Assembly: GCA_002685535.1 (NCBI GenBank)
Contig: NYXK01000235.1
Location: 72,058 to 107,036 of the forward strand
DNA length: 34,979 nucleotides
Direction: 5' to 3'
Source: Deltaproteobacteria bacterium
GTDB lineage: Bacteria > SAR324 > NAC60-12
The stretch's first letter is position 1. Every line of letters begins with the position of its first letter. This document shows, piece after piece, positions 20,991 through 31,838 of this stretch. The translations under genes and the position numbers were made by a program. The notes under the pieces were generated by a model. The model saw only the letters and a program-made list of their open reading frames with translations. It was not told the DNA's origin and did not search any database.

Positions 20991-22317
20991 CTAAGAACGT
21001 ACCTGCGAATAGGCAGGCCATTGTTCCTGATTATTTCCTCCACTTTCCCGACTGCTGAAAGCAACAGGGACGCTGGCGATTCCTCGGAGGACGTCGGTAA
21101 TATTCAATGCGTCTCCATATGCTCGAAGACCAAGAAGTCCTCCTTGATATCCACCATGGCCAAGAGGAACTGCAGCTGCCCCTTTCTTGAAGCAGTACTC
21201 GCCCGTACGGTATATATACAGGAACAGTATTGAAAATATGACCATCTCGAGACTTAGGAGAAGGTTTGGGATGCCGACGCTGAGATCGTGGAAAGTGTAG
21301 TGCTTGGTGGGCTTGAGGTCGTTGGAGGCCTGGAGGAATGAGAAGATCGCCTGCGTGTGTGTAAGCGACATCTCAGTAGTAAGCTTTGGGCAACTTACGT
21401 TTTGGATGAAGTTCAGAAAGACGATTCCCTTGAAAGCGACGAGTTTGGAGAGTGGCTTGCGGTGATTTATTCTTGGCTTGAGAGCTTTGTAGAACTTGAG
21501 GATGGACATGATCGCGATGATTGTGCTGAGGAGGGTAATGACTGTGACCTGAATGAGGTCAGTACCGCTGCTGTACCCTGGCATTATGTCTGCATTTTCA
21601 AACTTACCCAGATGTGCGCAAAGTACGGTTTGTTGGACGTAGCACAGTACACCCCAGTAGCTTCGGTGACCTCGGTGACGACGAGAAGAATGAGCATCAC
21701 TACTGGGAATTGGAAAGCTCCAAAAGTGGCAGCCTACGAGCGTGGTTAGCAATCTGAAGAACTGCTAGAGGAGGATGCATACCATAAAATGCTTCGTGGT
21801 ACCAGATGCTGTGAAAAATGCTTGCCTCTCAACATCGTTTTCTTCGACAAATGCGCACAGTAAGAGGAAGAAAGAAGCCAACGCGAAAGCTTCGTATAGA
21901 TCGTCGATCGGCTTGATGTAAAGTGCTGCATCGTTGAAGGCCACAGACAAGAGCGAGCATGCGGTAAAGACTGGAATCATGAAAACAATGCGTATAATTC
22001 TAAGCCGCTGTTAGATCATCGTGGGACAAATTTGAATTCATATCCCGTACTGCTTTTGTTCTTTCGGTATTGAGTAATGTGTCGCATATCTGAAGATCAA
22101 GAAGAACGATACTAGACATGAGAATGCCAGGGAAGCTCCTGATAAAATCACAATCAATTGGTGAAATGTGATGTTTCCAACAATAGAGACTTGTTCTATG
22201 GAGTTCATCAGTGAACAAGCAGGCAGCGAACGAAAATGATTCCTTACCAACATCGGTATATTGTGGGGTTGGGCATGTGTGATTGTGTGTGGAGTTATCG
22301 TCGTGAAAGATGCCCAT
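20991..22317 (-). CDS. TMEM184/OST-alpha (DUF300) family membrane protein
   Basis: Six exons (22317-22248, 22195-22051, 21999-21783, 21733-21608, 21548-21399, 21350-20991) join in frame over five introns of 48-59 nt, giving 355 aa. Seven membrane segments are visible. Family landmarks appear across the junctions: FRYATHYSIPKEQKQIIRI, MIPVF, DLYEAFALASFFLLLCAFV, FGAFQFPVVMLILLVVTE, KLVAFKGIVFLNFIQN and TFHDLSVGIPNLLLSLEMV. These match the organic solute transporter subunit alpha/TMEM184 family, which in fungi is found in internal and vacuolar membranes; its transport substrate is not established. The N-terminal tail MGIFHDDNSTHNHTCPTP may face the lumen and carries N-glycosylation sequons. The stop follows a CAG-GTACGT sequence, so the C-terminus may continue into another exon. 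Confidence 0.92.
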
Positions 22318-24505
22318 GTTGACTTTCTGATGAGACGGGATTGTACTGGTAAATAAGAATTGAACACAAAATTAATGCGTGAGGAGAGAAGCTGCGAGAT
22401 AGGAAACTCCCAGGTGAGTTGAAGGAGAGTTTATATATCTTCAGATACTTGATGAGATGCTGCTTGTCCAAAGTAAGCTTTTGCCTAGTACCAGCTCTGC
22501 AGGGTCTTTAAAGACTTCAAGCCAATGAAGCAGCATGATCGACATATAACATTGCTTGAACCGGAAATCCTAGTCGCTGTTAAAACGCTGGCAGCTGGCA
22601 AGGCTGAGGCGCTGCATCTTCTAAATGCTGACACTCTTCTACATGCGGTAATCAAGACGCACAGTGGAAATTTAGGCCTGCAGTGGTTGGTTGGTTAGCA
22701 ATCTTAGGTAAGTCCTGCCCTGAAGGTACAGCCCGCGCTTACCCCAACTTAGTGTCAACTGCGAACATCTCGGTCCCGATCACCCACATCAAGTTTTAAA
22801 TCTTGGTCTTTAAAATAGCAAAATCCTAACCTTCAGTCCCCGATGATGTTGAAGGATGGCTCTGTTTATGAACATGGAGTAATAAAGAAGGAAATGTCTC
22901 ATCTCTCTAGCCTTCGCCCGCCTCTTTGCCACGATTCATCGTCAGCTACGGAAAAGTGCTTGTTTACGTTTTGAGAGAACAGTCAGTAAGACTGGCATTG
23001 CTTGACCAAAAAAACCTCAGTATCCGAGGTCGACTCGTCTACCATGATAATGGACTTTTCATTCGATCTGTTCCAAATGCTGTGACATTCTATCGTTCAG
23101 CGACAATGGAGGGCCACCCTTCATGTTCCACTGGTGGTTGCTGCCCATTATAAGCTCCCATCGACCTCCCCTGGCTACATCTCATCATTTTTTTTATTGC
23201 AGGCTCCCTCGTTACTCACGAGATACAACAGTCATCGGATAATTCTATCAAGTCAAGTAAACTCTGAGAAGCCGCATCGGCCACTGACCATTTCGAACAG
23301 AATCCGAAGACTGTCAAGCACCCTTCAATGACCGACTACCTTTAGGGATACTACTTTTCCAAGCCGTATCCTCTTGCTCTTCGACTCCTAGAAACGGACT
23401 CTGGAATAAATGGATACCTTAAAAACAATCTTTAATCCCTTTTTCCATTTCTGGTATACATGTTACTTGTACACAGTAATAATACCCTGAGCCTGATTCA
23501 ACATGTTGAAAAAATCCGTGTTCTCGGCACTTCACCTCGAGAATATCAACAGGCCTAGAGTCAATATTACAATTGTGGTAGAAGTTATAACTGAACATAA
23601 ACGTCCTTGAAAGTCATTTTCAGGAAAACCAGATATATTACAGATGGACGGAGTCCGAACCTACCCGTAGGCCCCAGATACGCGCCGCCGACATAAATTG
23701 ATTCACAATGGATGGAACTTGGTTTAGACAAGGGACAAAGATCCAAATCATGTTCCGTAAAATTTCTCATTCGGTACCCAGTATAGTTGTGACGATGATG
23801 ACCTGTGGAGAAGCTTGTTCATTTTGACCTTTCCGTGCTCCGCTTGCACAATCGGCTGAATCTCAATTCGACATACCCTGATTGAATAAAACACCGGGCT
23901 CTGGCCGGACAGTCTTTGGTCGCTAGAATCTTGAATATCTCCACCCTTCATGTGATTCCTAAAGAATGATTCCGTCCACGTACAGCAATATACCCGTGCA
24001 CGGACACCATCCAAAGCGAGTAGCCAGATGCGCGATGACGAACACCGTCACTCAGCCTTGTCAATTAACCTCGTTCTTGGCGCTATTGACGTTGTTCCAC
24101 GCCCGAGACTACTCGCTCAGGATTCCGGAAACGAGTTAGTTTCTACCCCACGTCTGTCAACTTGGTGTCAAAACTTTCCCGAATCAACCTTCAGCTCTGC
24201 GGCTGAGCCAAGCGACCTGCGAAGCCATCGCGACTGTCCCGAGAAGCACCGTTGACGCAAGGTGACTCGCTATGGGGCCAAGTGGAAGAACGACTTGAAA
24301 GAAATTAGGTCTGTCATTGGTAGATAGCAATTCAGGCACAGTATAGCGTACCAGTGCCAAGCGACCTAGGGTGAGAACGGCTTCGTCTCGACAAGTGATC
24401 GCCCTATTGCGGGCCGCAAAGATATTGGCATTGTTGGCATAGCTGCACGATGGTGGCAAGCGCAGTTGGCTTGACATAAAAGCATTGGCAACTTCATTGT
24501 CCTCG
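22318..24505. other. Intergenic, about 2.2 kb
   Basis: This holds the 5' region of the TMEM184-type gene and the region upstream of the S41 peptidase gene. Minus-strand frames at 24184-24477 (97 codons), 23748-24014 and 23585-23770 and a plus-strand frame at 22926-23153 are the longest. The first has an ATG, a hydrophobic stretch and somewhat protein-like composition, but no recognisable domain, so it is not called as a gene here. Confidence 0.35.
22430..22437 (-). promoter_or_regulatory. Possible TATA box of the TMEM184-type gene
   Basis: The minus strand reads TATATAAA about 115 nt upstream of the ATG at 22317. Assigned from motif and distance. Confidence 0.4.
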
Positions 24506-24512
24506 TATAAAA
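24506..24512 (+). promoter_or_regulatory. TATA box of the S41 peptidase gene
   Basis: TATAAAA on the plus strand, 63-69 nt upstream of the ATG at 24575. It is a good consensus at a normal distance for a fungal core promoter. Confidence 0.5.
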
Positions 24513-24574
24513 CGCCGACGTCCTGAACTCAAGATGCCTTCATCGGAGAAGTAACAGAAATACCAACCTCAAAG

Positions 24575-27129
24575 ATGCACTCCACATGCCATCTCCTTCA
24601 GCTTGGCATAGCTGTCGGAGCTGTTGCTCAGTCGACATTTGTCACATCAACAGCCTCATCTTCCGTGATAAGTGCAACATCGACTTCAGTGCCGAGTGCC
24701 ATCCCCTTGGATGGATGTGCAGCAATTGCTTCCCTTCAGGAGAGCACATTCGAAGCCAATTCTAGCGCCAGTAAGATACTGCTCAAAAGTTTCCTTCCAA
24801 ACCTGCTCACTCTTCACAGCATTGAGAGATGTTCCGCCATTTGCGCCTAGTTTGGCTTACGAATGTCTGACATCCGTACCACTTGACATAGATGCAGCGA
24901 CCGGCCTGATTGAATACTACAGACCATATCTCGAATTTTTGACCACACTGGCATGGTTGAAAGATCCTCCCGAGTCCTACAAGCAGCCCGCTGTAGACTT
25001 GATGGGAGGTCTAGAGAACATCACTTCTCAAATCTCCAACGACGCTTTTAGTGGGCAGTACGAATTTGAGCTCGCAATCCAACATCTCTTGCACAATGCA
25101 CATGAGGGGCACCTTACGTTACAAACACCTTTGTATAGCTTGTTTGCTTTCGGAAGTCCGTTCGAGTTTGTATCTGTCTCCTCTGATGGAAGTCAGCTAC
25201 CTCAGATCTACGTGTACAGTAAGTGTCATCATCCCTTTCAGGTCCTCGCCATGACTCAGGTCTTGCGACGGATGGTAAAGGGTCAATACGTAATGGCGTT
25301 ATTGACATCTCTTACAGACGATTTTGAGCTAGTGGCAACATCATCAGCAAACCTTTCTTGGTCTCCATCACCCGTCACCGAGATCGATGGACAGTCTGCA
25401 GAAGATTTCCTCGCATCATACGCCAGAAACTACGCAACAGGGACCATCGAACCTCACGCCGATTACAACGGTGTGCTATTCAGCGCTGCAAGATATCTTG
25501 GCAACAACTTGGTCCAATCATCACCCATCGGCTTGGGTTTCGACTACCTGGGGAGTGATACGATGAATCTCACTTTCGCAAATGGTTCAAGTGTGTCGGG
25601 GAACTGGAGATCGACAGCGCAGCGAAACTTGACTGGAATCACGAGTGGAGAAGATCTATATCAGGCGATTGTGACACCACAACCCCTCTCTGCTCCTCAG
25701 CCGCTCAGCGAGACCGAATTGACCGTCACACTTCCTGAGCTCGGGGCACCATACCCTACGCCAGTCGTCATCCAAAAAGGCCTTGGCTATGGTGGATTTG
25801 TCTCGGGATATTTCTTGAACGAAAGCTCAGTTGCGGTATTGAGTGTCACGAGTTTCTTGATGCAAGCTGAATTTGCAGAATCTGCCCAGGATGCAGTGAC
25901 GGAGTTCTTGCAAAAGTCGAAGAAGGCTGGCATGAAGAAGCTAGTTATTGACCTTCAAGGTAACGGTGGAGGAGTTGTACTTCTGGGTATAGATCTGTTT
26001 AAGCAAGTAAGAATTTGTGTGATGGTTTCCAAAGTTCTGACACGATGAGACTGACATTGGCAGCTGTTTCCATCAGACGATCCCTTCATCGGTAGTCGAC
26101 TGAGAGCTCATTCTGCTCTGGATACCATTGGAACGACACTTGGATCTCTTTTCAACGCAGAAACTTTGCTTGTTGGCTCCCCATTCTATTTTGGGAATTC
26201 TGTGGACATGGATGGTCGTGACTTCTCAGACTGGGCAGACTTTTACGGACCTTACCCATCACATGGAGACTTCTTCACCGCCACGGTAAGCATCGAAGTT
26301 TGGTCAATCATCCAAATATGAAAGCTCATTTGTCGTAGGAACGGTACAATCTGAGCGACGTGGCCAACTCGGAAATCCAGTCAGGAAATGGCATTGTCGT
26401 CTCTGGGTACGCCAATGAGAGCGATGTTGCGCCTCAATATTTCGCTCCTGAAGATATTCTCATGCTCACAGATGGTTTCTGCGGCTCGACATGCTCTGTT
26501 TTCGCTGAGCAGATGAAGACTCATCAAGGAGTGAAGTCTGTTGTTGTTGGCGGGTTACCGGAGATGGGACCCATGCAAGCTGTCGCAGGTGAACATCATG
26601 TTTCCCAAGTGTCGCAGCAACACTATCTGACTTGATTCTAGGAACACGAGGGGCTCTCCGATACGGAGCTGGCGGTATCGCCACCGTCATCAACGCAACT
26701 CTCCTCTTGAACACATCAATCGACCCCTCCACTTTACCATCCCCTTTCGGTCCTCCAATCAACGTACCCCTGTCCGGCATCGCAGTCAACTTCCGAGATC
26801 AAGTACGGGAAGATGCACAAGATGTGCCACTTCAGTTCATTTACGAAGCTGCGGATTGTCGTATCTTCTATACGGCTGAGATGTTGACGAACTATTCTGT
26901 TCTATGGCAGAGGGCTGCTGATGCGCTGTGGAGCAACTCGAGTCTGTGTGTCGATGGGTCGACGGGCCACTCATCGTCCGGAAATGGAACTGAAACGATT
27001 GGGGGCGCGACTCCGACTGAAGCGAGTTCTCCTACTTCTACACCTTCTGATGAGTCCGCTGCATCAGTGTTGAGATCCGGCAGCTTGATTCTGATTGTCG
27101 CTTCGATGTTGTTGGCTGCATTATTGTAA
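24575..27129 (+). CDS. Secreted S41-family serine peptidase with probable GPI anchor
   Basis: Six exons (24575-24770, 24820-25218, 25318-26006, 26064-26285, 26339-26588, 26642-27129) join in frame over introns of 49, 99, 57, 53 and 53 nt, giving 747 aa. An N-terminal signal peptide (about residues 1-18, HLLQLGIAVGAVAQ) leads into a Ser/Thr-rich linker. The peptidase core shows LVIDLQGNGGG (about 407-417) and TDGFCGSTC (546-554), where S552 is the expected nucleophile of the clan SK fold. The N-terminal half has the LAYECLTSVPLD motif of the fungal CPAF-like S41 group, to which ustiloxin-cluster UstP also belongs. Many N-glycosylation sequons are present. The C-terminus is Ser/Thr-rich and ends in a hydrophobic tail (SGSLILIVASMLLAALL), typical of a GPI signal. 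It would act at the cell surface; the substrate is unknown and no RiPP precursor or UstY gene is seen nearby. Confidence 0.92.
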
Positions 27130-27286
27130 GCTAGGTAATGTTCTGTGCAGAACAGTATATCGGCAAGTACCGCTGCTGTAAACAGGTATTTGGGTTAAGA
27201 GTAGACTTATGTATACACACAGATCGTAATTGTACAATAATATACACAATATCGAAGGCATCTTCATCTGCCCTCAATCCATCGCT

Positions 27287-28156
27287 TCACTTCCTCAAAA
27301 TCATCTCCACGCCATCTCGGAATAAACACATTCCATACCACCTATGGAAAGCAAAGACAAAGTCAGGGAACGGCAAAACGTTTTTGGAAGGGTTACACGC
27401 AATGCTAGAATAGCAAAGCGTCACTCCTCTCTGCTCCATGTTGTCATCGCGTGAAACCTCGAGTCGATGGAGTCCAGCGAACCCTCTTCGATCGTCTCCA
27501 AATGCAACGTCCACAAAGCTGCTTGCAGAATTTTCAGACTTAGAGCCATACAGATATTTTGAGCCTTCTTCGCTAATACTCCTATCCAAAACCATGAAGT
27601 TTCCATGAAAAAGTTTGGAATACTTTTCCGGAAGCTTGGCAGCGCTCAATTCGCTTGGCGATAATAGCTGTGGTCCGTCTGTTGGTACACCTTTTTTGTG
27701 TTGGCCATATACATCTCAATATATAAGTCAAAGGATGAAGGATGGCAAACCTGTAAAGCCCACCTCAATGAAACTCCTCCCCACCATTCTTAGGGCACCA
27801 AAAAGTGTCTTCTCAGGCAGAAAACTCCATCCTCCAAAGAAGCCCTGCAAGAATCGAGCAAGGATCTGTTCGTCTGTCAGATCACCAATTTCAGAGTTCA
27901 GGAGATTGATGGATATCGAATCCGGGACTGTGATGTGGTTGCGCGGGTTGACGATGGAGAAGGATCTCGAGGTGGACCTGGCTGTGCAGGATGTCGAGAG
28001 TGTGTCTTTGGTGATCAGTCTGCGAGAACTAGTGAGTGGAAGGGGTCGGTGGTAGAAGTATGCTGCGAGGAGAGATGCGCTGGCAATGGGAAGGGAGGTA
28101 AGAAGGAGAAGGGCTGGCCGCAGAAGGGTTGGCATGATGACGGTGTGATTGGTCAC
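27287..28156 (-). CDS. Conserved fungal protein of unknown function with N-terminal hydrophobic segment
   Basis: Two exons, 28156-27751 and 27678-27287, over a 72-nt intron (GTTTGC donor, CAACAG acceptor), give 265 aa. A second AG 12 nt upstream would also keep the frame and add four residues. The N-terminus has a hydrophobic stretch (LLRPALLLLTSLPIASASLL), a signal anchor or organelle-targeting region; a second ATG at 28135 is equally possible as the start. Conserved-looking blocks are DEQILARFLQGFFGGWSFLP, SSFVDVAFGDDRRGFAGLHR, then EVSRD, ACNPSK, and FVFAFHRWYGMCLFRDGV at the C-terminus. I recall this pattern from uncharacterised ascomycete proteins but know no function. It is convergent with the S41 peptidase gene, with only about 157 bp between the stop codons, and divergent from guanine deaminase. 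Confidence 0.8.
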
Positions 28157-28957
28157 TTAGTCGAACTTGAATTATTATGGTAAGTCGATATGGTTTGAAC
28201 ACCCAGATTGTTGCATTTGAGTTGCGTTTGTAATTTATATATTTTATATTCAAAAAAATAGTCTCCGTTTCTTGTTCGTGCCTGACTCCTTTGCGGCGGA
28301 ATTCCACCGTGCCTGACAAACTCACATGACCTAGTCCCGCGTTCGCCCGGCATGGAGATTTTCGCTGCCAGAAGCTACACGAAGTCATTCCTGAGTTAGT
28401 CAGTATTCTTGGAGAAAGTGAGGGACGTTTGAGTCGTCTCCAAACCAGGTGTACCTAGAACTGAAGGTAAACAAACAACATAAGCGACAAAGACAGGGGC
28501 GGGGTCATTCTGGAACCTTGGCAGCCTGGTCTTTGACACAGAGAAGGTAAGTCTATTCCTGTGCCTAAGCAGCTTAAATAGATCACCTACTTTCTATCTA
28601 CGTTCGATAAAGCCCATGCTAATCAGCTTTCATGTGTTCACCCGGATTACCAAGAAGCAAATTCTAATCAAGAGTAAAGAGAGGGTAAGCGCCAAGATAT
28701 CTACCCCGTACTCAACCGAGCTCGCCCGTCTTGCCGGTACAATACGGCGTTCGTGCCTGCCAGGAGCGCACTTCTCACGAACACAAGAATGGGGTCGGTG
28801 TATCACCAATACAGATGACAGTTAGATAACGAAACGGATGCAGCCGAGTGTGAAAGCGACGGGTCACGCCGGAAACCAGTAGACCATCGAGTTGAAAGTT
28901 AATCTTGCCTCCGGTAATATTCAGCTTCAAAGTCTCAAATTTCTCTCAGAACTCATC
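28157..28957. other. Divergent intergenic region before guanine deaminase
   Basis: An 800-bp region between two divergent start codons; it must hold both promoters. The plus frame 28616-28825 and minus frames 28029-28388 and 28153-28353 show no domain. I recognise no specific operator. Confidence 0.45.
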
Positions 28958-30319
28958 ATGACAACTTCACTCGCCTTCTATGGACCTTTAATCCACTCGC
29001 TCGGTCCCGATAAGGTCGAGATTGTCGATCAAGCGCTTGTTGTGGTTCAGGATGGCAAAATAAGCACCCTCCGAAAAGACGTACCGCGTGATCAAGTCGA
29101 AAGCGTATTCTCCAGCCTCAATCTCAACAGCGATGTCAAACTCAGGTACCTCTCACGAGGAGAGTTTCTCATCCCGGGATTTGTCGATACTCACAACCAT
29201 GCACCACAATGGGCCATGCGTGGACTTGGTCGAGGCCTCCATATCTTGGAATGGCTCGATCAAGTTACATTTCCAAACGAAGCGAAGTTCAAGGATCCAG
29301 ATTATGCGAGAAGGATCTACTCAGACTGCGTCGATGGCTTCATCCAACAAGGCATAACCACCGTCTCGTATTATGGCTCGTTGCACGGAGAAGCGACCAA
29401 GATCTTAGCTGAGATCTGCCTGGCAAAGGGACAACGAGCTTTTGTTGGAAAGTGCAACATGGATCGCAATGCTCCTGACTACTACCGAGATATGGATACC
29501 GAAGAGTCTCTACGCGTCACGGAGGACTGTATCGCTCACATCCGGTCCATCGACCCCAAGGCAGACCTTGTCACTCCAATCTTGACTCCACGATTTGCTA
29601 TCTGCTGCAACAACGATCTATTGACAGGCTTGGGCGAAATCGCGAGTCGGAATCCTGACCTCCCCATTCAGACCCACTTCAATGAAGCCGAGCAAGAAAT
29701 CAACTCCACTCTTGGTCTCTTTCCAGAGTTCACCAACGAAGCAGACTTGTACGAGCACTTCGGACTGTTGTCAAGGAAGTCGATTCTCGCGCATTGTACT
29801 CACATGACCGACTACGAGATGACGAAGCTGCGAGAGCTGGATTGCGGAGTCGCGCACTGTCCTATCGCAAACACGACAGTTGGTGGAGGCTTCATGGCAG
29901 CTCCGATCAGAGAGTTTTTGCGCCGAGGTATCAAGGTCGGACTTGGCACAGACAGTGGCGGTGGTTTCTCCTCGAGTATTCTGGATGCGATGCGTCAGGC
30001 TTTCATTGTGTCGAATGCAAAGGAGCTGATGACGAAGGGGAAGGACCCCAGTCTCTCTCTGGAGGAATGCTTTTACATGGCTACGCTTGGAGGAGCGAGA
30101 GTCTGCTGTCTGGATGAGCAGGTTGGTAATTTTGAGGTGGGGAAGCAGTTTGATGCCTTGGTTGTTAGCACAGTGAAGCAGAAGCGGTCGTTGGTCAATA
30201 CCATGACGGAGGATGGAGATTCTTTGAGGATGACATTCGAGAAATTCTTGATGAGTGGGGATGACCGAAACATAACAGAAGTTTATGCGCGAGGGCGGTT
30301 GATAGGCTCACAGTCTTGA
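28958..30319 (+). CDS. Guanine deaminase
   Basis: A single intronless frame of 453 aa from the ATG at 28958 (MTTSLAFYGP). The frame is open upstream to 28892 but has only a TTG there. The enzyme hydrolyses guanine to xanthine and ammonia in the cytosol, in purine salvage and catabolism (EC 3.5.4.3, amidohydrolase superfamily). Landmarks: PGFVDTHNHAPQW (73-85) with metal ligands H79 and H81 and substrate-contact Q84; PRFAICC with R212; THFNEAEQEI with H240 and E243; LAHCTHM with H279; GLGTDSGGGFS with catalytic D332. All essential residues of the family are present, and the length equals the usual 450-470 aa. Two deviations from the common sequence are HFNEAEQEI in place of HxSENxxE and GTDSGGG in place of GTDVAGG. 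No purine transporter or other purine gene is seen next to it. Confidence 0.93.
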   Translation: MTTSLAFYGPLIHSLGPDKVEIVDQALVVVQDGKISTLRKDVPRDQVESVFSSLNLNSDVKLRYLSRGEFLIPGFVDTHNHAPQWAMRGLGRGLHILEWLDQVTFPNEAKFKDPDYARRIYSDCVDGFIQQGITTVSYYGSLHGEATKILAEICLAKGQRAFVGKCNMDRNAPDYYRDMDTEESLRVTEDCIAHIRSIDPKADLVTPILTPRFAICCNNDLLTGLGEIASRNPDLPIQTHFNEAEQEINSTLGLFPEFTNEADLYEHFGLLSRKSILAHCTHMTDYEMTKLRELDCGVAHCPIANTTVGGGFMAAPIREFLRRGIKVGLGTDSGGGFSSSILDAMRQAFIVSNAKELMTKGKDPSLSLEECFYMATLGGARVCCLDEQVGNFEVGKQFDALVVSTVKQKRSLVNTMTEDGDSLRMTFEKFLMSGDDRNITEVYARGRLIGSQS

Positions 30320-30727
30320 GCTTGCAAGCCCGGAGACTTCATAGAGCCTGTGTCTTGCGATTCTTTTGCTATTTTATGACGTGATCAGCAAGCACGTAAC
30401 TCAAGCACGCTTAAGTTCTTGATTGCAGTAATACTAGTGATGTAGACTTCTTCATTTGTTTCTTGGCTTCCTCTACAGTTTAGCAAGATCATAAGCCCAC
30501 GTTTTCCGTTGTAGGCTTCATGAAGAAAGGAAATCCTTTTCCGAAGTCGCAAAACGACAAACCACTTCTGCATCCAAGTAAGCTTCTGTATTCTAGGTCG
30601 CATGTCGCTCGATCAACCACGGTTCAGATATCTGACGAGAGACTGCATTGAATACTTGGTGCTGCCTTCCCAAAACACCACCACAGACCGACTCCGAAGG
30701 GCCAAAATCAGACAACCTCGCACTCAT
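30320..30727. other. Convergent 3' ends, no gene
   Basis: About 400 bp between the stop of guanine deaminase and the stop of the first tandem paralog. A minus-strand frame at 30385-30603 looks noncoding. Nothing else is seen. Confidence 0.5.
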
Positions 30728-31838
30728 TCAAATCAACATATCCTCATCCAAAACAGCAAGTATCTCACATCGATCTGGAAGATCCTCCTTAGTACCCCCA
30801 CTCCTGAGTACCATCTGCTCGTCAATAGCCCGACGGAGACGTCTACTAGGAGAAGGACTTCGATCGCGCATCGCCTGATTCCAATACAATCTCCTTTGCA
30901 CAGCATCCTCGTCCAGGTATGGGGGAGTAGTGCCATGACCTAATCCTGTGAGGCCGCTAGAGAAGAGGTTGACTGGACGAAGCGGGCCGTCGAAAATGTC
31001 TTCAGCGCCAAAGAGAACCATAGGATAGGTAACTTGACGTTCTCTTTGATGTCTTAAGACCTGTTCCTTGACTGAGAGCTACATGTTAGTCAACAAAGTC
31101 TTGATAGCGGGATTGACGCGTGATGATCTTACCTCGGCGGGTGTTCTCCACTGCCTCGATGATCTTTTGCTCCTCAAGTTGAAGTATTCTTTCAGATTCT
31201 GCATCCAAAACTGGGAATCTGACTGTAATAAAGATTAGCCTCCTCGTCATCGATGCATCGGATGCAAAGGTGAGAAGACATACCTAAGATTTGCGCTGTA
31301 TACGCATCCATGCAGCACCGTCTCAGCATCTCATGATCCTCGAACCGATTACACATCATAACCGTGAACTTCACTCTCTCCACCGACCAGTTCCCTTTCT
31401 CCAGGATCTTCTCATACTCCTCAAGACTCGGCAGTTCTTGAAAGAGCTCATTGCTAGCAAGGTTCCGCACGATTCTCTTGCTGGCTTCGATAAAATCGTG
31501 TCCGTAAGGGTCGCCTGGTAGGAGGCCCTCATCCATACTGGCGGCGAAATTTTCGATGGCGAGAGGATGGTTCCCGAGTCTCATTTGGGCGAAAACCCAA
31601 ATTTCGGCTTCGGCCCAGGCGTAGCGGAGGTTGTATGGGTAAGGGTATGGGGCGTGGATGACGCTTTGTTCTCGGAGGAGGAGGGTGGCTGGTATATCTT
31701 AGCAAAGAAGCTAGGAGGGATCACGCTCTGTCATGAGGGTTGTGGGTGGTAGTAGAGGATATTAGACTTGTCTGAAAACAGGACACCTTGAACTGAAGAG
31801 GTGAACTTACGAATGGCTTCTCCTAGGCCGGGATGCAT
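30728..31838 (-). CDS. Tandem paralog A, unknown family, 288 aa
   Basis: Four exons, 31838-31811 (28 nt), 31688-31284 (405 nt), 31222-31133 (90 nt) and 31071-30728 (344 nt), all separated by phase-1 introns of 122, 61 and 61 nt. The protein begins MHPGLGEAIPTLLLREQ. Key blocks are YAWAEAEIWVFAQMRLG (exon 2), a helical stretch with LPSLEEYEKILEKGNW, then VKFTVMMCNRFEDHEMLRRC at the end of exon 2. Exon 3 encodes a charged helix (ILQLEEQKIIEAVENTRR) and exon 4 a variable tail with VLFGAEDIFDGPLRPVN and a Ser/Arg patch. There is no signal peptide or membrane span. It is clearly related to the gene at 32944-34242. I do not recognise a named family; a mainly helical soluble protein is all the sequence shows. 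Confidence 0.85.

Noticed and set aside
22926-23153. 75-codon plus-strand frame ending in a Cys-rich stretch, considered as a small secreted protein
   Set aside because: No signal peptide at its start and no supporting promoter or splice context.
24575-28156. RiPP (dikaritin-like) cluster around the S41 peptidase
   Set aside because: No DUF3328/UstY gene, no repeated precursor peptide and no tyrosinase-like gene is visible in the window.
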